64,000 nt of DNA from Pyropia yezoensis (lineage: Eukaryota; Rhodophyta; Bangiophyceae; Bangiales; Bangiaceae): positions 22,987,346 through 23,051,345 of the forward strand of contig CM020618.1 in the NCBI GenBank assembly GCA_009829735.1, in the 5' to 3' direction. Position numbers and translations under genes: made by a program. The notes under the pieces were generated by a model, which searched no databases, was not told the origin of the DNA, and saw only the letters and a program-made list of their open reading frames with translations. This document shows positions 53,601 through 62,060 of this stretch, piece after piece. Positions within the stretch are counted from its first letter, which is position 1; every line of letters starts with the position of its first letter.

Positions 53601-54079
53601 CGAACGTTCTGGTTCTGTTTTACGTGCAGCGTCCGGATTCTTTGAACCATCTCTCCTTGTTTGAGTACACGACGAAGTACCGCCTGTCTCAAGTCGTGAG
53701 TGAGTCTTTGAAATTGAAATCACCTGTCCGGCAGTACAGATACGCGTCGCGGAGGCGAGACGATGCAATCGTTTTCATTCGCGCTCGAATCGATCATGCA
53801 GATGTTCAGTCCTTCAGCAAGGCCATGCTCTATCTTCATGTTCCCTGGCGATCACTGGATACCATAGTTCCACATGGACACGACCCTTCCATAGTTCTGA
53901 CATTGGCTGCAGAGAGGGGTGATTGCTTGTCGCTACCAGCAATGATGAGACACTATGAGTCGCTGTCCACGCAGGAAGTGCAATTGAAAAACCAGCAATC
54001 TACGGACAGAGAGCAGGCAGAACACGAGAAAAGTACTTTCCACGTGGATGGCTTCTCAGGAAGTGACAACAGCGATTAG
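50678..54079 (+). CDS. Helitron Rep (HUH endonuclease) protein, right copy
   Basis: 1133 residues. N-terminal Cys pairs (CCSCGEVPG; MCATCRVEL) form zinc-finger-like sites, followed by IPKFSKRNGFEMF and ELEIALLSIVIP of the Helitron-like N region. The Rep HUH motif is GSPHVHMLPW (His near 713 and 715). HRCNKYCKPKGRYSTCRFGYPR-type Cys/His sites follow near 790, and YTASYLTK (near 880) fits the two-tyrosine Rep motif that nicks and joins DNA. The frame ends in an acidic Ser/Asp stretch at TAG 54077-54079 and continues open in the same phase into the helicase at 54134. Confidence 0.92.
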   Translation: MDILEPLPGGGSGDDCEGVASASRASPEVGLGGYRTGSTVRLDQVDGLPPGPSQDRAEDAVVDHGAYNASERCKSRRSQADVMKRSCDTHAFDAVRPASDLLADAASESVIDRQSNMTARRSRKRKYTPLSVGPRTVMDVRRYRSKLEQPRRPCCSCGEVPGTEAFSTWPFRVPQPGTCLSAEEKETHRVLAALTTGERSYDKNWLFTDAIDTEENTVLMCATCRVELRHNRIPKFSKRNGFEMFDHYPSAITNLNELEIALLSIVIPTNRIFRRNGYQQKHSLGQTITYWNSVMRVAGSIPRDAGDPSIVLMRNEHGRCLLDDMPLRFEVMLNGMRYLEQHNRHYTHIPTNEQSLRQLCTTSAPFIVETGVAETDGSVHTDEWGSDDEAQEGAVEKHFKVQCVESDEEEDRTDMRRDGHETESETTPQNIFIIDSTDQKPLRQIATEAFLGKNYPMVGEPGHDPQHGSGLDKRAFSTLYSNEGLYEMGFPHLFYRGTGGPSHTRQRPVSENELVSHLVKLHHRRFSQDASFLFFAHSAIQKRTVNGVVSSLEESQNLKTLIEGLIESMDQSDTTRLEKSAALDKCIDSMTPQLTTVKGSPGYWRSKCMEVQAMVRSPLLRQPTLFMTLSAADSLWLDFLSQCLPNKKLDEVAGMTKTECSEILAANPDLAVEHFNIRWTALWDDIIMGEGRPLGNIVDYFWRSEFQQRGSPHVHMLPWVEGGPELSSLSDGVIPAQLREYVDRVVSAKLSPDVSDVDLSKVMHPCTMRAPVHELSCPIAQTHVAVLTRCVQTHRCNKYCKPKGRYSTCRFGYPRTNNENTSVERVFRNGKTKLVVSPARNDSHVNAYNPSILSCWGANMDVQVLLDAYGAAMYTASYLTKHEKNKHTPRILYQLSKSASNQSVKQMVRRIILSVLNTREVSVQEALWIRTGKQLCKSSRVFVTLPSLHFSIGENAKQTRGRSVFVSTDGSVWHTNVLVLFYVQRPDSLNHLSLFEYTTKYRLSQVVSESLKLKSPVRQYRYASRRRDDAIVFIRARIDHADVQSFSKAMLYLHVPWRSLDTIVPHGHDPSIVLTLAAERGDCLSLPAMMRHYESLSTQEVQLKNQQSTDREQAEHEKSTFHVDGFSGSDNSD

Positions 54080-54133
54080 GATGAAGGAGATGAAAAATGG
54101 GATGCACGTGTAAATGATGTTGACGAGCGAGAT

Positions 54134-55924
54134 ATGGACGTGAGATTGGATACAGATCCAACTGGGTTGCCGTCTCTCGAGCAAATGACCATGCCAGGGA
54201 CGCGCATCAGCCGCACTCGCCACACACAAACACCACAAGCCCGGCGCGCAATCGAGCTGACGAATAATATTCTCGCCTGCAAAGGCCGTATGGAAAGCGA
54301 TGAAGAACAAAATGGTGATGGAATTGAGCCCTCAGCACCTGACCCTTGGGCACTTCTTAGAGACAGGGTCGATTCGTTAAATTCTGAGCAGAGGAAAGTA
54401 TACGACACCGTCCACTCTGATCTCATCGGCGGAACGACTTCGAAACGCGTTGTTCTCATAGGCCCCGGAGGCACTGGAAAGTCGTATTTGATCGACACAA
54501 TCGGCATGATGTTAGATATCCGTGCGACTGACAAGGCAGACAAAGACACCAGTATTTTCCGGCCTCGTCACTCCACACTTGTCAAGACTGCATATACGGG
54601 TGTTGCCGCAGCCAACATCGGCGGTATGACGTTACATAATGCGCTCGAAATAAAGGGGAGGAACATTGAATGTGACATAGCTGACGCGTCCTTGACACGG
54701 CTCCAGCGGGATTGGCAGGACGTAGCTGTGCTTGTCATAGACGAAATAAGTTTTCTATCTCCACAAAATCTGTACGAGATCAGTGCCCGACTGGGCAACA
54801 TATTCCCACACAAAAAGCACGTGCCTTTTGCTGGACTATACGTGATAATGGCTGGAGATCCATACCAACTGGGTCCAGTTGGAGGCAAGACGTTGTGGCC
54901 AAGGAACAATGAGCGTGGCTTGAGCGTGAAAGAACTTTTCGGACGTGAGTACTACTTGGAGCCTGACGAGTTCTTTGAGCTATCAATTGGCCAAAGAAAT
55001 TTTGGTCCGTTTTATGAAGTTCTATCGCGACTGCGGGTTGGAGAATCCACGCAAGATGATATTGATCTGATAAACAAGAGGGTGCTACAGCCACAAGGAC
55101 AGGCCTCCTCTGAGGCGTTCAAAGAGGCGGTCTTAGTCGTGGGGACGAACCGTGAGGCTGTGATGCATAACGAGGCGATGCTGCTGGCTGCATGCCAGGC
55201 AGCCAACAGTAATGCAGAAGAAAAAAGAACGGTCAGGGTGTGGACGCACGTGAAGCTCAGCAGAAAAACAAAAGAGGGCCTGACGAGGGCTGACCAAGCC
55301 CAAATTATTTCCAGGTGCTTGACACGGCATCGGACGGCTGGAGCAAGCGAAAAATTCATTGCGAACGCGTTCTGCACTTTTAAAGGTGATCGAGTACGCT
55401 TGAATGAGAATATTTGTGTGGAACTCAATCTGTACAATGGGGCTTGCGGGACTGTCATGGAGGTGTTCAGTTCGCCCACGGTGGACCCACATGAGAGTCG
55501 TCAAGCCGCCGCCTCTCGCATGGCAGAAAGCTCAGATGTTATCGACCTCCCTGTAATCATCTTGCAATTGGATGAAGGTTGCTACCGCGGTCCTTCCATT
55601 TCGCAGAAGGCACCTCGAGTGATTGCCATCGAAGCTCGCAAGTTCTACATTGTGAAGCCTTACTCAGCAGTTCTGTGGCAGCTACCACTCGTTCCGGCAC
55701 ACGCCTCAACGGTTCATAAAGTACAATCTCTGACTCTGCCAGGGATTGTTATGGACGCCATCCGATTCCGAGCTGCATGTTCTGTGTACGTCGCATTGTC
55801 AAGGGTTCAAGAACTGCGACATCTGGCGCTTGTCCGACCGCTGACGTGGAACGACATTGAGAAACACAAGCGAGAAATCGATATGATTTCAAATCATATG
55901 GAGCACTTTCGCAACCGTTCATAG
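54134..55924 (+). CDS. Helitron PIF1-type helicase, right copy
   Basis: The same 596 residues as the left copy. The frame is already open before this ATG (54080 onward encodes an acidic linker DEGDEKWDARVND), so Rep and helicase form one frame apart from the single TAG. Most Helitrons encode one RepHel protein, so this is either a natural split, a read-through site or one inactivating change. Confidence 0.93.
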   Translation: MDVRLDTDPTGLPSLEQMTMPGTRISRTRHTQTPQARRAIELTNNILACKGRMESDEEQNGDGIEPSAPDPWALLRDRVDSLNSEQRKVYDTVHSDLIGGTTSKRVVLIGPGGTGKSYLIDTIGMMLDIRATDKADKDTSIFRPRHSTLVKTAYTGVAAANIGGMTLHNALEIKGRNIECDIADASLTRLQRDWQDVAVLVIDEISFLSPQNLYEISARLGNIFPHKKHVPFAGLYVIMAGDPYQLGPVGGKTLWPRNNERGLSVKELFGREYYLEPDEFFELSIGQRNFGPFYEVLSRLRVGESTQDDIDLINKRVLQPQGQASSEAFKEAVLVVGTNREAVMHNEAMLLAACQAANSNAEEKRTVRVWTHVKLSRKTKEGLTRADQAQIISRCLTRHRTAGASEKFIANAFCTFKGDRVRLNENICVELNLYNGACGTVMEVFSSPTVDPHESRQAAASRMAESSDVIDLPVIILQLDEGCYRGPSISQKAPRVIAIEARKFYIVKPYSAVLWQLPLVPAHASTVHKVQSLTLPGIVMDAIRFRAACSVYVALSRVQELRHLALVRPLTWNDIEKHKREIDMISNHMEHFRNRS

Positions 55925-56728
55925 CGGCACCACGCCTGTACTTTTCCGACCTTCGCCGGCATCGCTCATGGCTGCAGACACTGAACGCTCCGCTCCTGCC
56001 TGCCGTTAACCGACGACGCCAGCCCCGATGCACTCTCACCCGCCAAGGACCATAGCGCTGTCGGACCCTCGGGTCAGCACGTACAGGCTCGCCACGGTCC
56101 CCGCCCAAACTTTTATGATCACCCGGTGGGCAATCCTCGGCACCAGCCACGGGTGCGTTCATCCCCCTCATCGCCAACATCTGTACGGTCTTCGGGCGGG
56201 TGCTGCATGGTTCCGTGAGCCCACTGTGCCGGACCACCACCCGACCACCAACCAACAGAGTACTTTAGGTCGCCCCAGCTCGTCCCCGTGCTGTCCGCCA
56301 TGTCGCGTTGCCGCGGACACAGCGTGTCGGGCTCAAATTCATCAGCCAATGAGAATTCTTAGAAAAACAAATCTCAAATAGTATGCTGTGATTCCTGGCT
56401 TCCACCACTTTAGTGCGAACACTCGGCAACTGGGCACCACGCGGCACCGTGATGCACGATGTCGGCGTTGTCCAATCACAAGCAAACAACGCAGAGACGG
56501 TCGTATGCAATGATGAAAAGCAAAAAAAAAAAAACAACCATGCTTTCGGGCCTTGACAGTTGATTGGCAGCCGAGGCCGGCCGCACGACTCGACCAGATA
56601 TTTTGGTCGGCCCCTCTGTCCGCCCACGACCTCCGCTCCGGTGTCTTCCCACAACCCGTTCAGCAGCGCTGCTGTCCAAGCTGTGCGCGGCCAGTACGGG
56701 TGCGGTTTTTTTCTTCCCAGGGCCGCAC
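55925..56728. other. stretch between helicase and hypothetical gene, right arm
   Basis: Mirror of 38731-39528. Holds the frame fragment at 56028-56267, several CCAAT words and the palindrome gaccagatattttggtc near 56590. The Helitron 3' end must lie here if the downstream gene is host DNA; no CTRR with hairpin could be fixed. Confidence 0.45.
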
Positions 56729-56737
56729 TATAAATAG
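56729..56737 (+). promoter_or_regulatory. TATA box, right-arm copy
   Basis: TATAAATAG, 125 bases before ATG 56862; mirror of 38722-38730. Confidence 0.6.
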
Positions 56738-56861
56738 GTTCTCACGGCGGTCAGCGGTGCGGATCCCCCCCACGACCCGTAACGTACCGTGCCTTTGCGC
56801 GCCCACTTCTCGCAGTGATCCACACACCTCTCCTCCACCCGTTTCCACCCTCCTCCCCATC

Positions 56862-57552
56862 ATGGTGACCGGGCCCATCAATAAGTTTCTTGCGCGGGGC
56901 TCACAGCACCCGCTTCCCAGGCGTCTCCTGGCCGGCGTGTTCACGGTGCCCAAGCTCTCCGCGGTCGCCAGCACCTTCGTCGGCAACCTGTCGTTCTCGG
57001 CCTGCCTTTCATCCGCTTTTCTGCCGCCGGGCATGACAGCACGCTCCCTCGCCGAGTACAGCAAGGGTGGGCGCTGTGATTTTTTACGACGCAACCGCGC
57101 CACTTAAGCTGCTTTTGACGCCGGACCAGAATCGTCACTTCCTCGCCTGCATTGAGCGCGGCGTGTGCAAGATCGGAGACGTACGATTTTTTTTGGCTCC
57201 CCCGCTGCGTTTCTATCGACTCGTATTTTATTATTGGTATTGGTATGGTTGCCATTGATCATTGGAGGAGACCGTGCCTAACTAATTTTCGATGCATGGA
57301 TGAATCGCTACATTGGTATTTTAAGCGGATGTCTTTTTTGGTGCTCTCTCGGCTTGTTCTTTTTTGTCACTCGTCAACCGCTACAGGTCGTCACCGTGAA
57401 GGTGCACACCGCCATGCTGTCGCAGCCGGAGCCGCACACCCTCCGCGCCGCTAGCAAACATGGTGCTGGCGGTGGCGCCGACAGGCTGCCCCGGCATTTT
57501 CATGGACTCCCTTCCCATCCCGCTGGCCTGGGCGAAGTCTTTGCCTCCGTGG
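56862..57552 (+). pseudogene. hypothetical protein gene, right-arm copy, cut by gap
   Basis: Repeats exon 1, the intron and the first part of exon 2 of 37247-38600 and then enters N. Small length differences against the left copy shift the frame near 56915, 57070 and 57455; these look like sequencing errors in short homopolymers rather than true inactivation. Confidence 0.8.
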
Positions 57553-57983
57553 NNNNNNNNNNNNNNNNNNNNNNNNNNNNNNNNNNNNNNNNNNNNNNNN
57601 NNNNNNNNNNNNNNNNNNNNNNNNNNNNNNNNNNNNNNNNNNNNNNNNNNNNNNNNNNNNNNNNNNNNNNNNNNNNNNNNNNNNNNNNNNNNNNNNNNNN
57701 NNNNNNNNNNNNNNNNNNNNNNNNNNNNNNNNNNNNNNNNNNNNNNNNNNNNNNNNNNNNNNNNNNNNNNNNNNNNNNNNNNNNNNNNNNNNNNNNNNNN
57801 NNNNNNNNNNNNNNNNNNNNNNNNNNNNNNNNNNNNNNNNNNNNNNNNNNNNNNNNNNNNNNNNNNNNNNNNNNNNNNNNNNNNNNNNNNNNNNNNNNNN
57901 NNNNNNNNNNNNNNNNNNNNNNNNNNNNNNNNNNNNNNNNNNNNNNNNNNNNNNNNNNNNNNNNNNNNNNNNNNNNNNNNNNN
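57553..57983. other. assembly gap, 431 N
   Basis: Run of N of non-standard length, so perhaps a sized gap. It separates the right arm from the retroelement block. Confidence 0.95.
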
Positions 57984-58361
57984 AGGGCGCGGGCCGAGGG
58001 CGCCTCGCTGTCCCTCTTAACGTGCATCTGGGGGAACCCCGGCACGTTGGCCCGGTAGCCCCCCCCCATAACCCCGAGTGGCCCCGACCCGAGTCTAACC
58101 TCGTCAGGTCGGGGGCCACTATCACTACTAATTCTATTCCCACTCACTAATCTCACACTCAAATTCTCTCAAATCAAGTCCCTCACAAATATGCAAAAAC
58201 ACATCAGAAATCCCTCTCTCGCGTGTGGATAGCGTAGTCCACCGCATCCCAGTGCCGGGCACGGGCCACGGCCGCCAACCATCGCCACACGGCGGGCGTG
58301 TTCTGGCACCTGGTGCCCTCTGGTTGTAGTCCCGGGTCGGCGCCAAGTCGGGGCCAGGGAT
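57984..58361. other. possible LTR end of a further element
   Basis: Unrelated to the hypothetical gene or to element C. It ends TGCTACA (58355-58361), the same seven bases that end the LTRs of B and C, directly before pol sequence of C. It may be the edge of another LTR retroelement inserted in C. There is no primer-binding site on either side and the other end is lost in N. Confidence 0.35.
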
Positions 58362-59280
58362 GCTACAGATAGTTCGCCATCACTAGGAGGGACGACCCTC
58401 CTGCTGGGAGGTCTATGAGACCGTTGGCCATGGTCAACCCATGGCGCTTGTACGTCCGTAGGTTGGACTGGACTCTGCAGATGCCTGCGAGGTCGCAGTT
58501 AACCGGGAGGACTGTCTCTGACAACGGCTCAAAGCGAGTTCGCTTGGCCAACCGAAGTGTCTTCGGCTCGACGCTTGCGTACACCTCAGCCACGTTAACG
58601 TGGCTTCCTTGTAGCGTCAGGTCCCTGACGATAGCCGTGTGTCCTCGCTTCGTCCGGTCGGCTTCTTGAAGCTCGACGGTCCTCCGGCCTGGCCGGATTG
58701 CATCAACGTGAACGTTGATGAAGGTGCACCCCAGTATGCAGGGCACCGATAGCGCTTCACATACCAGGAAGTCAACTTCCGTGGTGAGATCCCCGATGGT
58801 AACCTGCAGCGACATCGCTGCGGTCGTACGAATGAGTCGACCATTCGCGTCCTTGATGGTGGGTCCCCGAGTCACTCTGACTCGTGGAAGCCACTTGTCC
58901 GGGAGGGTATCCTTCCGGATAAGGTTGGGTCCAGCCCCTGTGTCCAGTACAGGGTAGTACGATCGTGTCGACTGGGGGTCAACCCCCAGTGTGGCTGATA
59001 CCTTGAAGTTCTCCAAGGTAAACAACACATGTCCTACACCGATATCCGGTGTAGCTCGGGCATCCTGAACAGGGCCCTTGTCTGGTTCAACGTGACGGGG
59101 CTTCCCGTCCTCACCTCCCAACCTTGGAGGTTGGTCATCAATCCCCTGACGCCGTGTCGTCGGGGCCGGAAGGTGTACCCGGGGGTTGATGCGGCGTCGG
59201 CTCAACCGCGCTCTCCGTGGGGCTTTCCCCGCGGTACTCCGGGGAGGCTTGCTTGGGTAACCCCAGCGCCCCCCGGTCAT
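58362..59280 (-). CDS. pol: Pol of element C, N-terminal part
   Basis: About 305 residues from ATG 59280, matching the start of pol of B, including the protease with LDTGAGPNLI. Stops where the element ends. Same 8-base spacing to gag as in B. Confidence 0.9.
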
Positions 59281-59288
59281 CCTTCCTC

Positions 59289-61472
59289 TTACTCGTTTCC
59301 CGCCCTTGGTAGGGTGCTGTCCGCCGGGACATCCGGCTGAGGAGGTGCCCCCTCGACGGCCAGTACTCCACCTGGAGCTGGCTGCCTACCCGGTGCGGGT
59401 CCGGGTGCTCGGGCGGGATACCCCCCGGTGGATGCCTTGCGTTGCGCCGCTGCCCGCCGAGACTCCTCGGGGATGAGTGGGCAGGAAGACACCCAGTGCT
59501 GGGGATCCCCACACAACATACACCCGGACGTGCCGGTCCCCCCTTGAGGTCGCATCGGGGTAGCCCCGTAGCTACGGTTGCCTCCCTCGGGCGCCCGAGT
59601 GCCTGCTCCCTGGTAGGCCTTGGGTCCTTGGGTCAACCGGAACATGGACTCCCCCAACCGGTTGGGTCGGCCCGCAATCTGCGGAGGTGCCTCCGTGCGC
59701 ACCGCCCATGTTGGCAAGGGTTGGTGAGGGTTACCCGTCACCGGGGAGTACCCCGTAGTCCGCACATACGGGACGCGCCGTCCCGTTCCTTCGTTGACCT
59801 GGAACTGGGTTCCAGCCGGGGCGATGTACGCTACCGTACCGTGTTCATCAATCACCGGCGTCGCCGGTAGCAACAGGTGGCCCTGTTGGTCGACTAGAGG
59901 GTCATCCTCACCAATAGGGGTGTGTTCGGTCGCCACCAGTACTGGTGCGGCCTTGCGTTCCACCTTCTCTTGCCTCGGTACCGGGGTAAGACTGGGCTTG
60001 CCTCCCTCACCCTTGGGCTTCGGGGCCAAGGCACACTCCGGGTGTAGAACCCGGTATGCGTCCCCTAGGGACTTGCACATATGCATCAGTCGACTGAAGT
60101 TCGTCCGTGCCGTGTTGGCGCCCCGTGCGGATATCCGCACGTAGTTGGGTACTCCTGCGAACAGGATGGCCCGTAGCTCCCCTTCTCCGAGGAGCTTCCC
60201 CAGCTCGTAGTCGAGCTCTTGGATCCGGCGTCCAAACATCTCCTCATCCTCCCAGGACTGGGCGGTGGCAGTGCGAAGGGCCCGATAGTGGTCCTCGCAC
60301 TTGTCCTCACTGAGGTAGCTGCTCAGCAGCTCCTTCAATATCCCACGGTAATCCATGGGGGTGGCCGCGACCCTCATTCCCGGCATCGGGGATGCCTGGC
60401 GAAGAATGCCTCGCACCCGTTCATCAACAAAGAACGGGAGGATCTCCAGGGCCAGACCCTCGTTAACGAGCGCCTTGTCTGCGGCTGCCTTGAAGCTAGT
60501 CAAGAAGCCGATGACTGCCAACGGGCGTCCGTTCGGCCCCCCGAACATAGGGACTCCCTTCATAAGGGTCTGCATAGAGCGGATCACCCGATGCGACGTA
60601 TTACGCATCGATTCCGATACGGTGGTAGAGCGGTCCTCCAAACGATAACGTTCCGGAGTAAGAACCGACCGGAAGACCTCGTTGACGATCTCCGTGTCAG
60701 CGTCCTGGATATCCAGTCGCTTAGCCAGTTGATGAGCGAACTCATCGGACTCCATCCGCTTCAGTAGGCTCGCAGTTACCTGCGCGGTCATAGCTTCCAC
60801 CACTGAAGATGGTACTTCCGGCGTCGGCACCTCGGGAACCCGAGTTGCCTGGCCTCCTTCGTCGTGGGGGTACTGCGAGAGGGTACCCCCTCCCCCAATA
60901 ACCGACTCTCCCCCGGCGTAAGTATCCGCCGGGTCGTGTCCGCGGAGTCCGCTTCGGGTGCTCCGAGCGTATCGCTCCGTGTGACTCCGTTCCAACTCTG
61001 CCGACGAGTCGGACCCATATCCCATTGTGTCCGGGGGTTGTCCAGGAGTAGCAACCCCGGGATTGACCCTGGTGGACTCCGAAAGTAGTCCGGCCGGTTC
61101 GAACTGTACCGGTGTGGGAGGAACACGACGGGGTCCCGTCGTGTGCCATGTTGACATCAACACTGCCATTGCGTCCTCCGTCCGATCTTGACGGGCGTCG
61201 AGCCCGGAAAACCGGGCCTCGATGCGGGCCAATGATGCCATCAGGGAATCCCCTGGTGAAGGAGGCGGCGGAGTGAGGTCGGTCGACGACAGTTGAGGCG
61301 GGCCCCCGCCTCCTGCCGTCCGAGCCGTGCCAAACGTCGATCCGGCACCGGAAAGCATTGGCGTCTCAATGTTATCGATCGGGTTCCCGATCCCGGTTCC
61401 CGTAGTCACCTCCGGAGTCGGCGTCGACGCCGATCCGTCATCTTTTACGTTCCCCGTCTCTTGGGTAGACAT
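59289..61472 (-). CDS. gag: Gag of element C
   Basis: 727 residues from ATG 61472, differing from gag of B at about 20 residues by eye, with the same CMLCGDPQHWVSSC knuckle. Looks whole. Confidence 0.92.
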   Translation of the reverse strand: MSTQETGNVKDDGSASTPTPEVTTGTGIGNPIDNIETPMLSGAGSTFGTARTAGGGGPPQLSSTDLTPPPPSPGDSLMASLARIEARFSGLDARQDRTEDAMAVLMSTWHTTGPRRVPPTPVQFEPAGLLSESTRVNPGVATPGQPPDTMGYGSDSSAELERSHTERYARSTRSGLRGHDPADTYAGGESVIGGGGTLSQYPHDEGGQATRVPEVPTPEVPSSVVEAMTAQVTASLLKRMESDEFAHQLAKRLDIQDADTEIVNEVFRSVLTPERYRLEDRSTTVSESMRNTSHRVIRSMQTLMKGVPMFGGPNGRPLAVIGFLTSFKAAADKALVNEGLALEILPFFVDERVRGILRQASPMPGMRVAATPMDYRGILKELLSSYLSEDKCEDHYRALRTATAQSWEDEEMFGRRIQELDYELGKLLGEGELRAILFAGVPNYVRISARGANTARTNFSRLMHMCKSLGDAYRVLHPECALAPKPKGEGGKPSLTPVPRQEKVERKAAPVLVATEHTPIGEDDPLVDQQGHLLLPATPVIDEHGTVAYIAPAGTQFQVNEGTGRRVPYVRTTGYSPVTGNPHQPLPTWAVRTEAPPQIAGRPNRLGESMFRLTQGPKAYQGAGTRAPEGGNRSYGATPMRPQGGTGTSGCMLCGDPQHWVSSCPLIPEESRRAAAQRKASTGGYPARAPGPAPGRQPAPGGVLAVEGAPPQPDVPADSTLPRAGNE

Positions 61473-61697
61473 AGTCACAATCAGTCAACCGACGCAACGA
61501 TCACCACGAATACGAGAGCGAGGGGGTAGATTGGGGAGAGTAACAGTAGATCACAGTCACAGGTAAAAGCTCAACACAATCGATCAGGTCGCAACACCAC
61601 GAGTACAAGAAAAGGACCGGATCCCTATCCGTGTGCCAGGGCCGAAGACGGCGTCACCACAAGGGTGACGGAAACCCGTCCCCTGCTGCTCCACCAA

Positions 61698-62060
61698 TGT
61701 AGCACAATAGGAATCCGTCGCACGTCCACTCTCAGGGAACACTCACCAAGGGGGATCGGCACCAACGTCACCGGGAGGCCAAGGTTGCTGTCCTTGGAGC
61801 GCAAGCCACGGGACCAAGATGGGAGCCCAAATGGGAGGGGTTTGTTGTTCTACCTTGGCCGGCGGTGGATTCGCCACCGGCCCCCTCGTTATAAACCCTC
61901 GGAGACACTACTAACTACCCTCCACCCCAAGATGCAAGTCCCTCTGGTCATACGTAACTTATAGATACCGTGACCAGTACGGACTCTCAAATTGAAAGTT
62001 AAGGATTAGAAGTAGCCCCCCTAATACTAGGGTCACAATACGGACAACCATATTGCTACA
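61698..62060 (-). repeat. 5' LTR of element C
   Basis: 363 bases with ends TGTAGCA...TGCTACA, a handful of differences from the LTRs of B. Followed at 62061 by CCGAG, the presumed target duplication, whose partner is not in the window. Confidence 0.93.

Larger units (their letters stand above)
50678..55924 (+). mobile_element. Helitron, right copy (coding core)
   Basis: Rep followed by PIF1-type helicase on one strand, the diagnostic Helitron pair. The Rep frame is open throughout in this copy. Ends are not defined. Confidence 0.93.
51366..57552. repeat. right arm of the 6.2 kb inverted duplication
   Basis: Reverse complement of 37913-44088; 6187 against 6176 bases. Stops at the N gap that starts at 57553. 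Confidence 0.95.
58362..62060 (-). mobile_element. Element C: partial relative of element B
   Basis: LTR 61698-62060 (363 bases), primer-binding site (complement of 61678-61696), whole gag and the N-terminal part of pol, then an abrupt end at 58362. Nearly identical to B at sequence level but with more LTR differences than B has internally. It sits inside element D, whose pol sequence resumes at 62061. Truncated by another insertion or by misassembly; gag looks whole. Confidence 0.9.

Noticed and set aside
37913-57552. A true giant palindrome with two active Helitrons
   Set aside because: Both arm ends coincide with N gaps and the differences are mostly small length changes, so assembly redundancy is the simpler reading; kept as a finding with the test stated.
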